A stretch of DNA of 57,323 nucleotides, from the IMG/VR virus record IMGVR_UViG_3300042295_002426, positions 1 through 57,323 of that record. One strand, written 5' to 3'. A model generated the notes under the pieces. It saw only the letters and a list, made by a program, of their open reading frames with translations, was not told the DNA's origin and ran no database searches. Below are positions 48,646-56,188 of this stretch, in pieces. The position numbers were made by a program, and so were the translations under genes. Each line of letters starts with the position of its first letter. Position 1 is the first letter of the stretch. This DNA is from a virus.

Positions 48646-49190
48646 TGAGGTTTGTCACTACCGGCCGACTTCGACTCCGGAGCGGTAGCGGGTTGTCCAG
48701 GCGCGGCTTGTTCGGTCAATTTTCTCGCCTGAAGGATCCCGCTCGAAATAGCCTTACGCTGCGCTTCCGTGAATTCAAGCAGCTCTCTTTTGTATCCACC
48801 CTTTACCGGAATTTCCTTCGATACCGATAATTTCGAGAGATCGTCCAGTGAAAAAAAGCAAATATACCCGCCATTCTTTTCGGTCATGAACTCCATATTT
48901 AAGTAAGGATCCCCCTCGTGCCACCAAGCTGCAAACATCCGAATATTTGATTCCTTGGCTTGCGACTTTAGGATTTCTATCAAAAAATCAGGAAACTTGA
49001 AGCTCTGGCCTCCTACCGTAAGAACATACTTTTCCTTGTCAAAATGAGCAGGGTTATATGCATCAGGCAATCCTACCAGGTCTCCATCATTGAGAAATAT
49101 CTCCTTATCGAGGTGCGCTTGAACGTTGCTGGCTCCAAATAGCAATATCGCTGAAAGAAGGGCCAGTTTACTAAAAACTCGTGAATTCAT
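48618..49190 (-). CDS. Cassette gene: secreted protein, 190 aa
   Basis: Signal peptide (LALLSAILLFGASNVQA). Mature part: DGDLVGLPDAYNPAHFDKEK, YVLTVGGQSFKFPDFLIEIL, NGGYICFFSLDDLSKLSVSK, with a hydrophilic Pro/Ser/Lys-rich tail. No family recognised. Exported, probably periplasmic. Starts 23 bases from the R' box of site 5. Confidence 0.65.
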   Translation of the reverse strand: MNSRVFSKLALLSAILLFGASNVQAHLDKEIFLNDGDLVGLPDAYNPAHFDKEKYVLTVGGQSFKFPDFLIEILKSQAKESNIRMFAAWWHEGDPYLNMEFMTEKNGGYICFFSLDDLSKLSVSKEIPVKGGYKRELLEFTEAQRKAISSGILQARKLTEQAAPGQPATAPESKSAGSDKPQPESKGRSR

Positions 49191-49212
49191 GATAATGAGT
49201 GTGCAGTCTTTC

Positions 49213-49292
49213 CCCGAACGTTTGAGTGCTTCTACGGGCGCGGTTGAGTGGAGATTGAAGTGAAATTGAAAAGCTTATGGCCCGTTAGGAGG
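49213..49292 (-). other. attC-like site 5
   Basis: Minus strand: CCTAACGGGCCATAAGC, a long AT-rich loop, then CGCGCCCGTAGAAGCACTCA and AACGTTCGGGG. The R'' box lies inside the last codons of the gene 49275-50327. Short stem (CGGGCC / GCGCCCG); box spacing fits attC, arm pairing is weaker than at the other sites. Confidence 0.65.
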
Positions 49293-50327
49293 CACGACTT
49301 GTTCTGCTTCTTCGTTAGTGCTCGTGAAGAACAAATGCTCGTTGGTTTGGAACCATTTGATTCGCGCATCGCAATCGGCGATCAACTTCCTGATATCCGC
49401 CAACTGCGCCTTCCCAAAAGAACCTTTCTCTGCATTACGATTCTTAAAAAACTCACCTGGATTCAGGGAAACATCTGCTTCCTTCGTGTTGTGATTCGCT
49501 GTCACAGAATATCTCCTACCTTCCTCATCTCCCGAAGTGAATGTATATGCATGACCAGCTTCAACAGCTTCCAACGCTAATGCAATCTTCTGGAGCAGGC
49601 CAGCGACCCAGTCTCCGCCCAGTGTTCCATTCAACTCACCGTCTCCCGAATACAGGCATAGCGTATGTCCGATTGTGTATTGAGGATCTTCTGTGCGTGA
49701 GTACGAGTTGACTGAAACCTCGTAGCCAATTCCCTTGCCTGAAACCGTCCCAATCGACGAATCGAGGTAATATCCTTTAGCTTGTGGAGCTCTCGCCTCT
49801 TCGTTCGGCACAGGCATTGTCTCCTCGACCAACAACTTTCTGAACCATGTCTGCCCGGCTCTCGCCTGGGCAAGCGCGGCCCTGACTTTGGCTGCTTCGC
49901 CCGGCAGGAACTCCGCCTGCTCTTCTCCACGACGGATTCGAATCATCTTCTTTCCATCCACCTCAACGACTTCATAGATGGTCTCCTTCTCGCCTCTGAA
50001 GGTCTTTGTCTTCACCGATTTCCGAAACTCCTTGCCATCCTGTGCCGCATCTCCTGCCGCCATAAATACTTCCAAATCTGTATCTGGAAGCATGCGCTGA
50101 GCGGCTTCGAACTCAAAACAGTTGACCTCAACCGAGGTCGATCCATTTGGTTCCTCAGCACTTCGTGAAACGCTGACCGAGACATGCAGGCGATCTCCTT
50201 CGTTTCTTCTGTCCATCCAATCATTCGTCTCAACGCTGACGTGAAACGCGTTAAATGGAATCAGATCTCCTCCAGACAATGGAAGAGCCAGAAGTAGCGA
50301 TACTAGAAGTGATGGAAGCGTCTTCAT
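49275..50327 (-). CDS. Cassette gene: secreted protein, 350 aa
   Basis: From MKTLPSLLVSLLLALPLSGG (signal peptide); the longer frame to 50363 runs into site 6. The mature part is beta-rich with helical sections: FNAFHVSVETNDWMDRRNEG, KEFRKSVKTKTFRGEKETI, LLQKIALALEAVEAGHAYTF, ADIRKLIADCDARIKWFQTN. No family recognised. It is the largest gene in the array. Exported protein, function unknown. Confidence 0.65.
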   Translation of the reverse strand: MKTLPSLLVSLLLALPLSGGDLIPFNAFHVSVETNDWMDRRNEGDRLHVSVSVSRSAEEPNGSTSVEVNCFEFEAAQRMLPDTDLEVFMAAGDAAQDGKEFRKSVKTKTFRGEKETIYEVVEVDGKKMIRIRRGEEQAEFLPGEAAKVRAALAQARAGQTWFRKLLVEETMPVPNEEARAPQAKGYYLDSSIGTVSGKGIGYEVSVNSYSRTEDPQYTIGHTLCLYSGDGELNGTLGGDWVAGLLQKIALALEAVEAGHAYTFTSGDEEGRRYSVTANHNTKEADVSLNPGEFFKNRNAEKGSFGKAQLADIRKLIADCDARIKWFQTNEHLFFTSTNEEAEQVVPPNGP

Positions 50328-50331
50328 TTTC

Positions 50332-50390
50332 TGCAGAACGTCAAGCGCAGGGGAGGGCTGCAAGCCCTTCCCTGTCGCGATTTGTTAGCT
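50332..50390 (-). other. attC-like site 6 (clearest example)
   Basis: Minus strand: GCTAACAAATCGCGACAGGG, AAGGGCTTGCAGCCCTCCCC, TGCGCTTGACGTTCTGC: 59 bases. Boxes GCTAAC and ACGTTCTGC flank a stem (CAGGGAAGGGC / GCCCTCCCCTG) with a mismatch and a TTGCA loop. Size and shape match a typical integron 59-base element. Confidence 0.85.
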
Positions 50391-50777
50391 TGGTTTGCTG
50401 GTGCGGTTCCGTCGCGCGCCCCTAATGAGCGCGAATACAAATGAGATGCTTCCTGCCAAGACTGCGCCGATCAGGAACATCACGAGCGGGTGTTCGCCGT
50501 TTATTGTGGCGATTGAGAGAAATATCATCGATCCAACGACACATCCACCGAGCGTATAGTTTTTGATCGTTTCCATGCCAAGTTTTCGAAAGATCAGGAA
50601 GGACAACAAGAGCGGAGGCCATGAAAAGGCGTAGGCAACAAGACTGGTCCACCCCAAGTAGTTCCTGAAACTTTCATGACTGAATGAATCGATTCGCATT
50701 GCCGACCCAAGAACGGTCAGGATCAAAGGAGCAATCAGAAAGGCGTAGATGATTCTTGCTGGCTCTGAGATCTTCAA
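50385..50777 (-). CDS. Cassette gene: integral membrane protein, 130 aa
   Basis: Four hydrophobic segments (IYAFLIAPLILTVLGSAM; SLVAYAFSWPPLLLSFLIF; GGCVVGSMIFLSIATI; VMFLIGAVLAGSISFVFALI) with a basic C-terminus (RGARRNRTSK). Unknown family. Starts seven bases from the site-7 R' box and ends inside site 6. Confidence 0.65.
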   Translation of the reverse strand: MKISEPARIIYAFLIAPLILTVLGSAMRIDSFSHESFRNYLGWTSLVAYAFSWPPLLLSFLIFRKLGMETIKNYTLGGCVVGSMIFLSIATINGEHPLVMFLIGAVLAGSISFVFALIRGARRNRTSKPS

Positions 50778-50783
50778 TTTATT

Positions 50784-50844
50784 GAGCTAACGTTGGAGGC
50801 CATCGGACGGGCGTCAGGCCGTTCGATGCGCCGCCTAGTTCGGC
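50784..50844 (-). other. attC-like site 7
   Basis: Minus strand: GCCGAACTAGGCGGCGCATC, GAACGGCCTGACGCCCGTCC, GATGGCCTCCAACGTTAGCT: 61 bases. The R'' box contains the last codon of the gene 50835-51092. Stem GCATCGAACGG / CCGTCCGATG pairs with mismatches. Box AACGTTAGC is very close to the canonical GTTRRRY. Confidence 0.85.
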
Positions 50845-51092
50845 TTTTCGGTTTCAGTCTCTGTGATTGGAGGATACGCGAATCGAATCAGAAACGGAGC
50901 ACCCCGTAGCAGATAAAGCCCAATGACGAAATAGGTGCCTCCCGTGATAAAATATGAGATCAAGTAGCCTGGACTATCCTCTGGAAGGCCGACAATCGTG
51001 GCCACTCCGTAAACAAGATACCAAATCGCATAGATGAACAGGGAGAGCCCGAAGGTCCGGATGATAATTCCAAAAATGTCGCGAGGTTCCAT
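50835..51092 (-). CDS. Cassette gene: small membrane protein, 85 aa
   Basis: From MEPRDIFGIIIRTFGLSLFI; two hydrophobic segments (GIIIRTFGLSLFIYAIWYLV; YLISYFITGGTYFVIGLYLL) and a charged tail (PPITETETEKPN). The longer frame to 51203 would read through the boundary box and palindrome. First gene of the array in the direction of transcription. Unknown function. Confidence 0.6.
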   Translation of the reverse strand: MEPRDIFGIIIRTFGLSLFIYAIWYLVYGVATIVGLPEDSPGYLISYFITGGTYFVIGLYLLRGAPFLIRFAYPPITETETEKPN

Positions 51093-51403
51093 GATTTTGG
51101 TATGAAGCTTCTCTGATTTTTCTGCCGAACGTTGTTTAGCCACAAAAAATTGTGGACTAATCTGATTCGTCCACAATTTCTTGTGGGCGAATCGGATTCT
51201 CAATTACGCCTCCGATTCTTCATAATCGGCCACCGAAGTCAAGCCTCGGGCGCGTCCCTGCTCCCACGATGGAGTGGTCGAACCCGCCGAACCCGTAGGC
51301 GGGCCCCGTTTCGGCTGCCCGGGCCTGCTCCGGGGTAAGTTTCGCACCCCCATCCCAAGTTTTTCCTTGAAAAACAACTGATCCATGATGCCGTTAGAGG
51401 GAG
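51093..51403. other. Proximal array boundary: R'-like box and 47-base palindrome, no gene
   Basis: The R'-like CAACGTTCGGC (minus, 51133-51123) is the last cassette box. Immediately beyond is an imperfect palindrome at 51140-51186 with 22-base arms differing at two positions (CCACAAAAAATTGTGGAC... versus CCACAAGAAATTGTGGAC...) and a TG centre. It is far more AT-rich than the phage DNA. From about 51240 the GC rises and phage sequence resumes up to the start at 51404. No matching R'' box is seen, so the palindrome is not a standard attC. Confidence 0.6.
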
Positions 51404-52063
51404 ATGGAGAACGTGTTTTTTAACGTTTTGAAGGATCGCGAGTCCCCTCCCGGCGGATGGAGGTGGCATCACCCCGTTACCGGCCAAATCTTCTCCCGCG
51501 AAAGCTTCTCCGACCTGCTCGAAAGCGCCCAGCGAACACTGCTCAATCTGGGCCTCGACCCGTCCCTCGCCTCGACCCAGATCCACCAAGCCACGGCGGC
51601 CAACCTCATTCAGCTCGGTCGAAACGACCTCGTCCAGGTCACCAAGGAAGTCCCCCGCTCTGCCGAGCAATACACCGCCGGCGCCAAAGCGACCTTCCTC
51701 AAGTGGTGGCGCGAGAGTCCGATCTTCGGTCTCCTCCAAGGCAAGGCGAGCCGCGGCGAACCCGTCTTTGTCCCTGACGACGTCGCCAACGGTCGCGCCC
51801 TCGTCTGCGCGAAGTGCCCCCACAACGTCATCCCGGCCGGGAAGGGGTGGCTGCAAAACTGGACCGACGGACAGATGCTGAAATCCGTCGAGGGCCGCAC
51901 GACCGCGAGCCAGGACCGTCTCGGCGTCTGCGAGGTCTGCTCGTGCGAGCTGCGGGCAGCGGTCTGGTGGCAACCGGACATCATCGCCACGACCACGCGC
52001 GACGCGAAATTCGCCCGTCGTCTGCCACGGCATTGCTGGAAGCGCAAGATCCTAGAATTATGA
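51404..52063 (+). CDS. Phage protein with two CxxC pairs (zinc-binding?), 219 aa
   Basis: MENVFFNVLKDRESPPGGWR starts with AGGGAG close upstream. N-terminal half helical (FSDLLESAQRTLLNLGLDPS, TAGAKATFLKWWRESPIFGL); the C-terminal half has ALVCAKCPHNV (C135, C138) and GVCEVCSCEL (C176, C179, C181), likely a zinc ribbon, and a basic tail. No family recognised. It precedes the portal genes with coupled starts, so a head-assembly or packaging role is possible. A broken copy lies outside attL at 2878-3414, lacking the second CxxC pair. Confidence 0.75.
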   Translation: MENVFFNVLKDRESPPGGWRWHHPVTGQIFSRESFSDLLESAQRTLLNLGLDPSLASTQIHQATAANLIQLGRNDLVQVTKEVPRSAEQYTAGAKATFLKWWRESPIFGLLQGKASRGEPVFVPDDVANGRALVCAKCPHNVIPAGKGWLQNWTDGQMLKSVEGRTTASQDRLGVCEVCSCELRAAVWWQPDIIATTTRDAKFARRLPRHCWKRKILEL

Positions 52064-52347
52064 TACCCCAACCCACCACCGAAACCGAAGCGCCGGCCCA
52101 GCCGGATAACGTCACCCCCATCGGCATTCCCGCTGACGATGCCGCTCCGACCCCGGAGCAGATTGAAGCCGCCCGGAAGGCAGTCGAGGAAGACATGCGG
52201 GAAGCGCTCCCCTTCAACCGTCTCGCCATCCATGTCGGATTTCAGCGCGCCATCCAGGGGGCGGTGGCGGGAAACAAGCCAGAGAAGGTCGGGCCGCTCT
52301 GCGCTGCCTTCCGCAGCTTCGCTGAAGCCGAATCTCTCCTCAAATGA
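52060..52347 (+). CDS. Small phage protein upstream of portal, 95 aa
   Basis: Start overlaps the previous stop and its stop overlaps the portal start (ATGA both). A Pro/Thr-rich acidic N-terminus (MIPQPTTETEAPAQPDNVTP) and a helical C-terminus (AIHVGFQRAIQGAVAGNKPE, AAFRSFAEAESLLK). Likely a small head-assembly or portal-associated protein; no family recognised. Confidence 0.65.
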   Translation: MIPQPTTETEAPAQPDNVTPIGIPADDAAPTPEQIEAARKAVEEDMREALPFNRLAIHVGFQRAIQGAVAGNKPEKVGPLCAAFRSFAEAESLLK

Positions 52348-54602
52348 CCACAACCCCTCCGGCGGAAGCAGACGCCCTCCGCGCCCCCGATCCGGCGCGT
52401 CCCTCAGCGGGCCGCGTCATCGATGCGCCGCGCGTCCGCGGCCTGATCTCCGCCGGTGCCCGGAACCTCGAACACCGCTTGGAACAATATCGGCTGGTCG
52501 AGGACGCCTACGACCGTGTCCCGCCCGATACCGAGGAGCAACTCCGCGCCGACGGTCTCGGGTGGGCCGCTAACGTCGACTGGGGTGGAATGGAGGCCGG
52601 GATCGATTCGGCGGCATCGCCCTACGTCAATCTCCTGACCGAGCCGGAGCCTTTCGTGAAGTTCTGCTCCTACGCACAGATCCCGAACCTGCACCATGCC
52701 CTCACCGAGCTCGCCCGCGCCGACGCGGAGCTGCTGCGCGACTGGCCGGACTGGATCTACGAGGCCCAGATGATGATCCACAACCGGGTCGCGCATGGGA
52801 TGGGCATCTTCTATTTCCCCCAGCCGCACGGATGGCACTTCCAGTCGCTGCACCCGGCGAACCTGATCACCCCGCCGAAGGCCGGGCTCAATCCCGAGCG
52901 GTGGCCCTGGTGCGCCGTTGTCACGGAGTTCGAGGTGCCGGATCTGCTCGCCAAGCTGACCGACAAGGACGAGGCGCGGAAGCAGGGCTGGAACCCGCCC
53001 GCGGTGCGCGATGCCATCGAAAAATACCGGCGCGGCGACGGCGCCCGGTGGCCCCACAACCTGGACGTCGATCAGGCGGTCCACGGGTTTTCGAACCATT
53101 CCATGATGGGCGTCTTCGACGAGTCGGTCACCATCAAGGGATTCATCTTCTACGTCCGCGAGAGCGACGGGACGATCTCCGAGTATTGGCTGACCAATCA
53201 GGAGGAGGTGGGATTCCTCTACAAACGGCAGAAGCAACAGAGCCGGATGTCGCGGGTGATCAGCGTCTTCCCCCACGGCCTGGGGAGCGGCTACCTCAAC
53301 AAGGTCCGCGGGCACGGCATCAAGAGTCTGCCGTATCACGATCTGGAGAACCGTGCCTTCAACCACTCGATCGATGTGACCTTCCTCGCCTCGAACCTCA
53401 TGCTCCGAGGCAACGGCCAGGATCTGCATCGCCTCCCCGAGATGGTCTTCGGACCGGTGACGGTGATCCCGGAGGAGTTCGCGCTCGAGCAGCAGTCCTT
53501 CCAGAATCCGGCCGGTGGGCTCGTACAGCTCTACCGCGAGATGAACGCGATGCGGGCCAGTCGCAACCAGGTCTTCGGCGGGAACATCGATGTCTCTCCG
53601 AACGTGGACCGCACCGCCTCCGGCGCCCGGATGCGCTACCAGGAACAGACCGGGATCCGAAGCCACGACGTCGCCCGTTTCTATCATCAGGTGCGGATGT
53701 TCCACGCAGCCCGCTGGGAGCGCATGATGGACCCGGAAGCCGCCGAATCCGATCCCGGCATGGCCGAGGCGAAGGAGATGCTGCGACGGGCCATGCTCCG
53801 CGGCTGCCCACCGGAAGCCATCGCGGGCATCTACAAGGTCAACGTGGTGACGGTCTTTGGCGAAGGCGATCCGGTGAACCAGTTTCTCGCCATGATGGAT
53901 GTCCGGGAACTCTACGGCCAACTCACCCCGACGGGCCGGAAGGTCTACGCCCGCGCCACCCTCAACGCCCGCCTCCGCGACCCAGACCTGGTGGATCAGC
54001 TCGTGGGCCGAGAGGATGCCCTCATCGACGAGGCCGACTCCCGGCACCGCCAGATCGCCCAGGGCGAGAATGCCGACTTCCAGAGCAGCGATGTCCGCAT
54101 CGATGTGGCCGAGACCGACAACCACCTCATCCACGCCGGCGAGCACACCGTCTTCACCGAGGACACTCTCGGGCAATTGGGCGAGGGAATCCTGTCGGAG
54201 GAGGATGCGTTCCGGACCGTCTCGCGCGTCCAGGCCCACATGGGCCCCCACCTCGAAATGGTCGCGAGCGATCCTCTGAGCCAGGCCGAGGCCAAGGATC
54301 TCCAGCGACGGTGGGCCGACATCACCAACTCCCTGCGCCAACTCGCTCAGAAGCTCGAAGCGAAGCGACAGCGGATGCAGGAAGAGCAGATGGAGGAGCT
54401 CCGCAACCCGCGCCCATCGGTGAAGGATCAGGAGACCGCGCTGACCGAGGAGGTCAAACGCCAGAGCCTCCTGCGCGAGACTGAAGCAAAGATCACCATT
54501 CTCGAGCGCGAGTCCCGGTTCCGCATGGGGCGAGAAATGGAGACGGCTGCCCAGGAAGGCCGCATCGCCGAGCTCAAACGTCTACCCGTCGAAAACGCAT
54601 GA
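52344..54602 (+). CDS. Portal protein (podovirus-type head-tail connector)
   Basis: 752 residues, acidic and soluble. YVNLLTEPEPFVKFCSYAQI, NRVAHGMGIFYFPQPHGWHF and FGPVTVIPEEFALEQQSFQN with the long stem-like helices near MNAMRASRNQVFGGNIDVSP fit portal proteins of podoviruses, and RTASGARMRYQEQTGIRSHD is a typical wing-crown segment. The C-terminal 150 residues are charged coiled coil (LRQLAQKLEAKRQRMQEEQM). It forms the dodecameric channel that works with the large terminase. It is coupled to small genes on both sides. Confidence 0.82.
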   Translation: MTTTPPAEADALRAPDPARPSAGRVIDAPRVRGLISAGARNLEHRLEQYRLVEDAYDRVPPDTEEQLRADGLGWAANVDWGGMEAGIDSAASPYVNLLTEPEPFVKFCSYAQIPNLHHALTELARADAELLRDWPDWIYEAQMMIHNRVAHGMGIFYFPQPHGWHFQSLHPANLITPPKAGLNPERWPWCAVVTEFEVPDLLAKLTDKDEARKQGWNPPAVRDAIEKYRRGDGARWPHNLDVDQAVHGFSNHSMMGVFDESVTIKGFIFYVRESDGTISEYWLTNQEEVGFLYKRQKQQSRMSRVISVFPHGLGSGYLNKVRGHGIKSLPYHDLENRAFNHSIDVTFLASNLMLRGNGQDLHRLPEMVFGPVTVIPEEFALEQQSFQNPAGGLVQLYREMNAMRASRNQVFGGNIDVSPNVDRTASGARMRYQEQTGIRSHDVARFYHQVRMFHAARWERMMDPEAAESDPGMAEAKEMLRRAMLRGCPPEAIAGIYKVNVVTVFGEGDPVNQFLAMMDVRELYGQLTPTGRKVYARATLNARLRDPDLVDQLVGREDALIDEADSRHRQIAQGENADFQSSDVRIDVAETDNHLIHAGEHTVFTEDTLGQLGEGILSEEDAFRTVSRVQAHMGPHLEMVASDPLSQAEAKDLQRRWADITNSLRQLAQKLEAKRQRMQEEQMEELRNPRPSVKDQETALTEEVKRQSLLRETEAKITILERESRFRMGREMETAAQEGRIAELKRLPVENA

Positions 54603-54934
54603 GAATCGCCCCCTATGTCACGCCCGATGAATTTTGCCGCGACCCGGAAAACGTGGACGCACTCGTCTCCTTCCTGCAATCCGCTCCCGGACAGGCGCTG
54701 CAATCGGTGCTCCTGGGGCTGAACCCGGCCCGTCAATCCCTCCGGGCCCCCACCATGCCGGACTCGCTCCCGGAGCGGGCTGAGCATCTTTTGGGGAAGT
54801 GTCAGGGCTTCGAGTATGCCTTCGAGTTGCTGACCCAGACCCTCACGCAAAAGACCCGCGAGTTTCCCAAGATGTCTTCGAAGGCATCCGGACCGCGGGC
54901 CGAGATCCGGCCGGTGAATCCTCCGGTGCCGTGA
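54599..54934 (+). CDS. Small phage protein between portal and scaffold, 111 aa
   Basis: Overlaps the portal stop by four bases. MRIAPYVTPDEFCRDPENVD, LVSFLQSAPGQALQSVLLGL, YAFELLTQTLTQKTREFPKM; helical, no family recognised. Its place between portal and scaffold suggests a head-assembly accessory. Confidence 0.6.
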   Translation: MRIAPYVTPDEFCRDPENVDALVSFLQSAPGQALQSVLLGLNPARQSLRAPTMPDSLPERAEHLLGKCQGFEYAFELLTQTLTQKTREFPKMSSKASGPRAEIRPVNPPVP

Positions 54935-54940
54935 CCCTTT

Positions 54941-56188
54941 ATGACACCGAACCCACAACCCGCCGCCGAACCGTTGCCCGCCCAGGGCACCGTCCCTGCA
55001 AACCTCATGGCCGATCTTTTTCCGGGATCGGGTGAGCCATTGCCACCCAGCACGCAGACTCCGCCGTCGTCCGACGTTTTCGGCATCGACATCAGTCCCG
55101 CTCCAGTGATGCCCTCCGCTGCCGCGGCTCCTGAGGTCAGTGCCGTCTCGGGACTGTCCCTTGAGGATTTCGTCTCGAAGCACATCGCGGATCCGGACAC
55201 GCTGTTCCAAGGGGACGGTCGGAAGATCTCCCAGTTCCGGGAACTCCGTGGCCTCTTCGAGGGCGCGACCCGCGATCTCGCGGCGGCGCATCTCGAGCTC
55301 TCGCAACTCAGGCAATCCCAGGTCGCCGCCCCGGTTTCGAACGGAGCCCCTCTACCGGAGACGGAGGCGATCCAGAAGCTCACCGCCGAGATCGAGGCGC
55401 TGAAACCCGCCGCGCAACGGTGGCAGGAACAGGAGGCCCGGCAGTCGATTCGACAGACCCCCGCATTCCGCGCCGAGTTCGATGCGCCCCGAGCGGAGAT
55501 CCTCCGCGAGATCGGCGAGGTGTCCGACGAGATCGGCCTCGACCGGGAAGACGTCGAAGAGTTTCTGCGCCTCGACACCGAGCTGAAGCAATCCAAGTGG
55601 ATCCGGGAGAACGTGGACGATTCCGACGCCGCCGACATTTACCGCCAGAAGGGGAAGGCGTTTCTCTCGATGACCAAGCAGGCAACCGCGGTGCTGGAGT
55701 CCGCCGATCCGATTGCCGCTCTGCGCGACTGGGAGGATTACAACAGCGCCTTCGCCACGAAGTTCGCCGCAAAGCTCGAGGAAAGTGCGGCCAAGGAATT
55801 GCAGGGCGCGACGAGTCGCGTTCTCGGGCAACTCTCAGCTGGCGTCGATCCCTTCTTCGCGACCGATTCCGGCAAGGCCGTCCTTTCCGATCTGACTCGA
55901 CGCGCCGCCGAAGGGCGCGGGTTCTCCGCCGACGAAGTTGTGGAAGCGGTGGCGATGTCCCGGTCGGCTACCGCCTACCAAGCGCTCGCTCAGAATCTGC
56001 AGCATCGCGCCCTCGCCGCAGAGAGGGAACTCGCTCGCCTTCGCGGGCTCAATCCGACGCCGATTCCACCCGATCCGCTCCGTGGAGGAGCCGCCCCGGC
56101 ACCGGGAGACCTCTACGGTTTCGGCTCGCATGACGGCAGCGGCATCCGACCGCTCATCCTTGCCGACCAGATCAGGCTTTCTTCCTGA
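54941..56188 (+). CDS. Probable capsid scaffolding protein
   Basis: 415 residues, acidic. A Pro/Ser/Ala-rich N-terminus, then long alanine/glutamate-rich coiled-coil helices (FEGATRDLAAAHLELSQLRQ, LTAEIEALKPAAQRWQEQEA, HRALAAERELARLRGL) and a short C-terminal segment. That composition and the place after the portal match phage scaffolding proteins that guide capsid assembly and then leave. The capsid gene itself is 31 kb away at 23103. The 3' end overlaps the convergent integrase by 17 bases. Confidence 0.72.
   Translation: MTPNPQPAAEPLPAQGTVPANLMADLFPGSGEPLPPSTQTPPSSDVFGIDISPAPVMPSAAAAPEVSAVSGLSLEDFVSKHIADPDTLFQGDGRKISQFRELRGLFEGATRDLAAAHLELSQLRQSQVAAPVSNGAPLPETEAIQKLTAEIEALKPAAQRWQEQEARQSIRQTPAFRAEFDAPRAEILREIGEVSDEIGLDREDVEEFLRLDTELKQSKWIRENVDDSDAADIYRQKGKAFLSMTKQATAVLESADPIAALRDWEDYNSAFATKFAAKLEESAAKELQGATSRVLGQLSAGVDPFFATDSGKAVLSDLTRRAAEGRGFSADEVVEAVAMSRSATAYQALAQNLQHRALAAERELARLRGLNPTPIPPDPLRGGAAPAPGDLYGFGSHDGSGIRPLILADQIRLSS

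Larger units (their letters stand above)
46785..51134 (-). mobile_element. Integron-like gene cassette array (seven genes with attC-like sites, no integron integrase)
   Basis: Seven minus-strand genes alternate with imperfect palindromes. Read on the minus strand, each starts with an R''-like box (GCCGAAC, GCAGAAC, GCTAAC, CCTAAC) followed by AAGAC- or AAA-type sequence, folds on itself, and ends with an R'-like ACGTT(C/A)(G/T)GC. The next gene always begins a few dozen bases after that box. Lower GC and many signal peptides or membrane helices also fit cassette genes. The only recombinase in view (56172-57323) is of phage type, so the array is a CALIN-type cluster. Confidence 0.8.

Noticed and set aside
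52404-54341. Minus-strand open frame of 645 aa opposite the portal gene
   Set aside because: Same reason: the plus strand carries the portal with coupled starts and stops, and the antisense frame has biased, motif-free composition.
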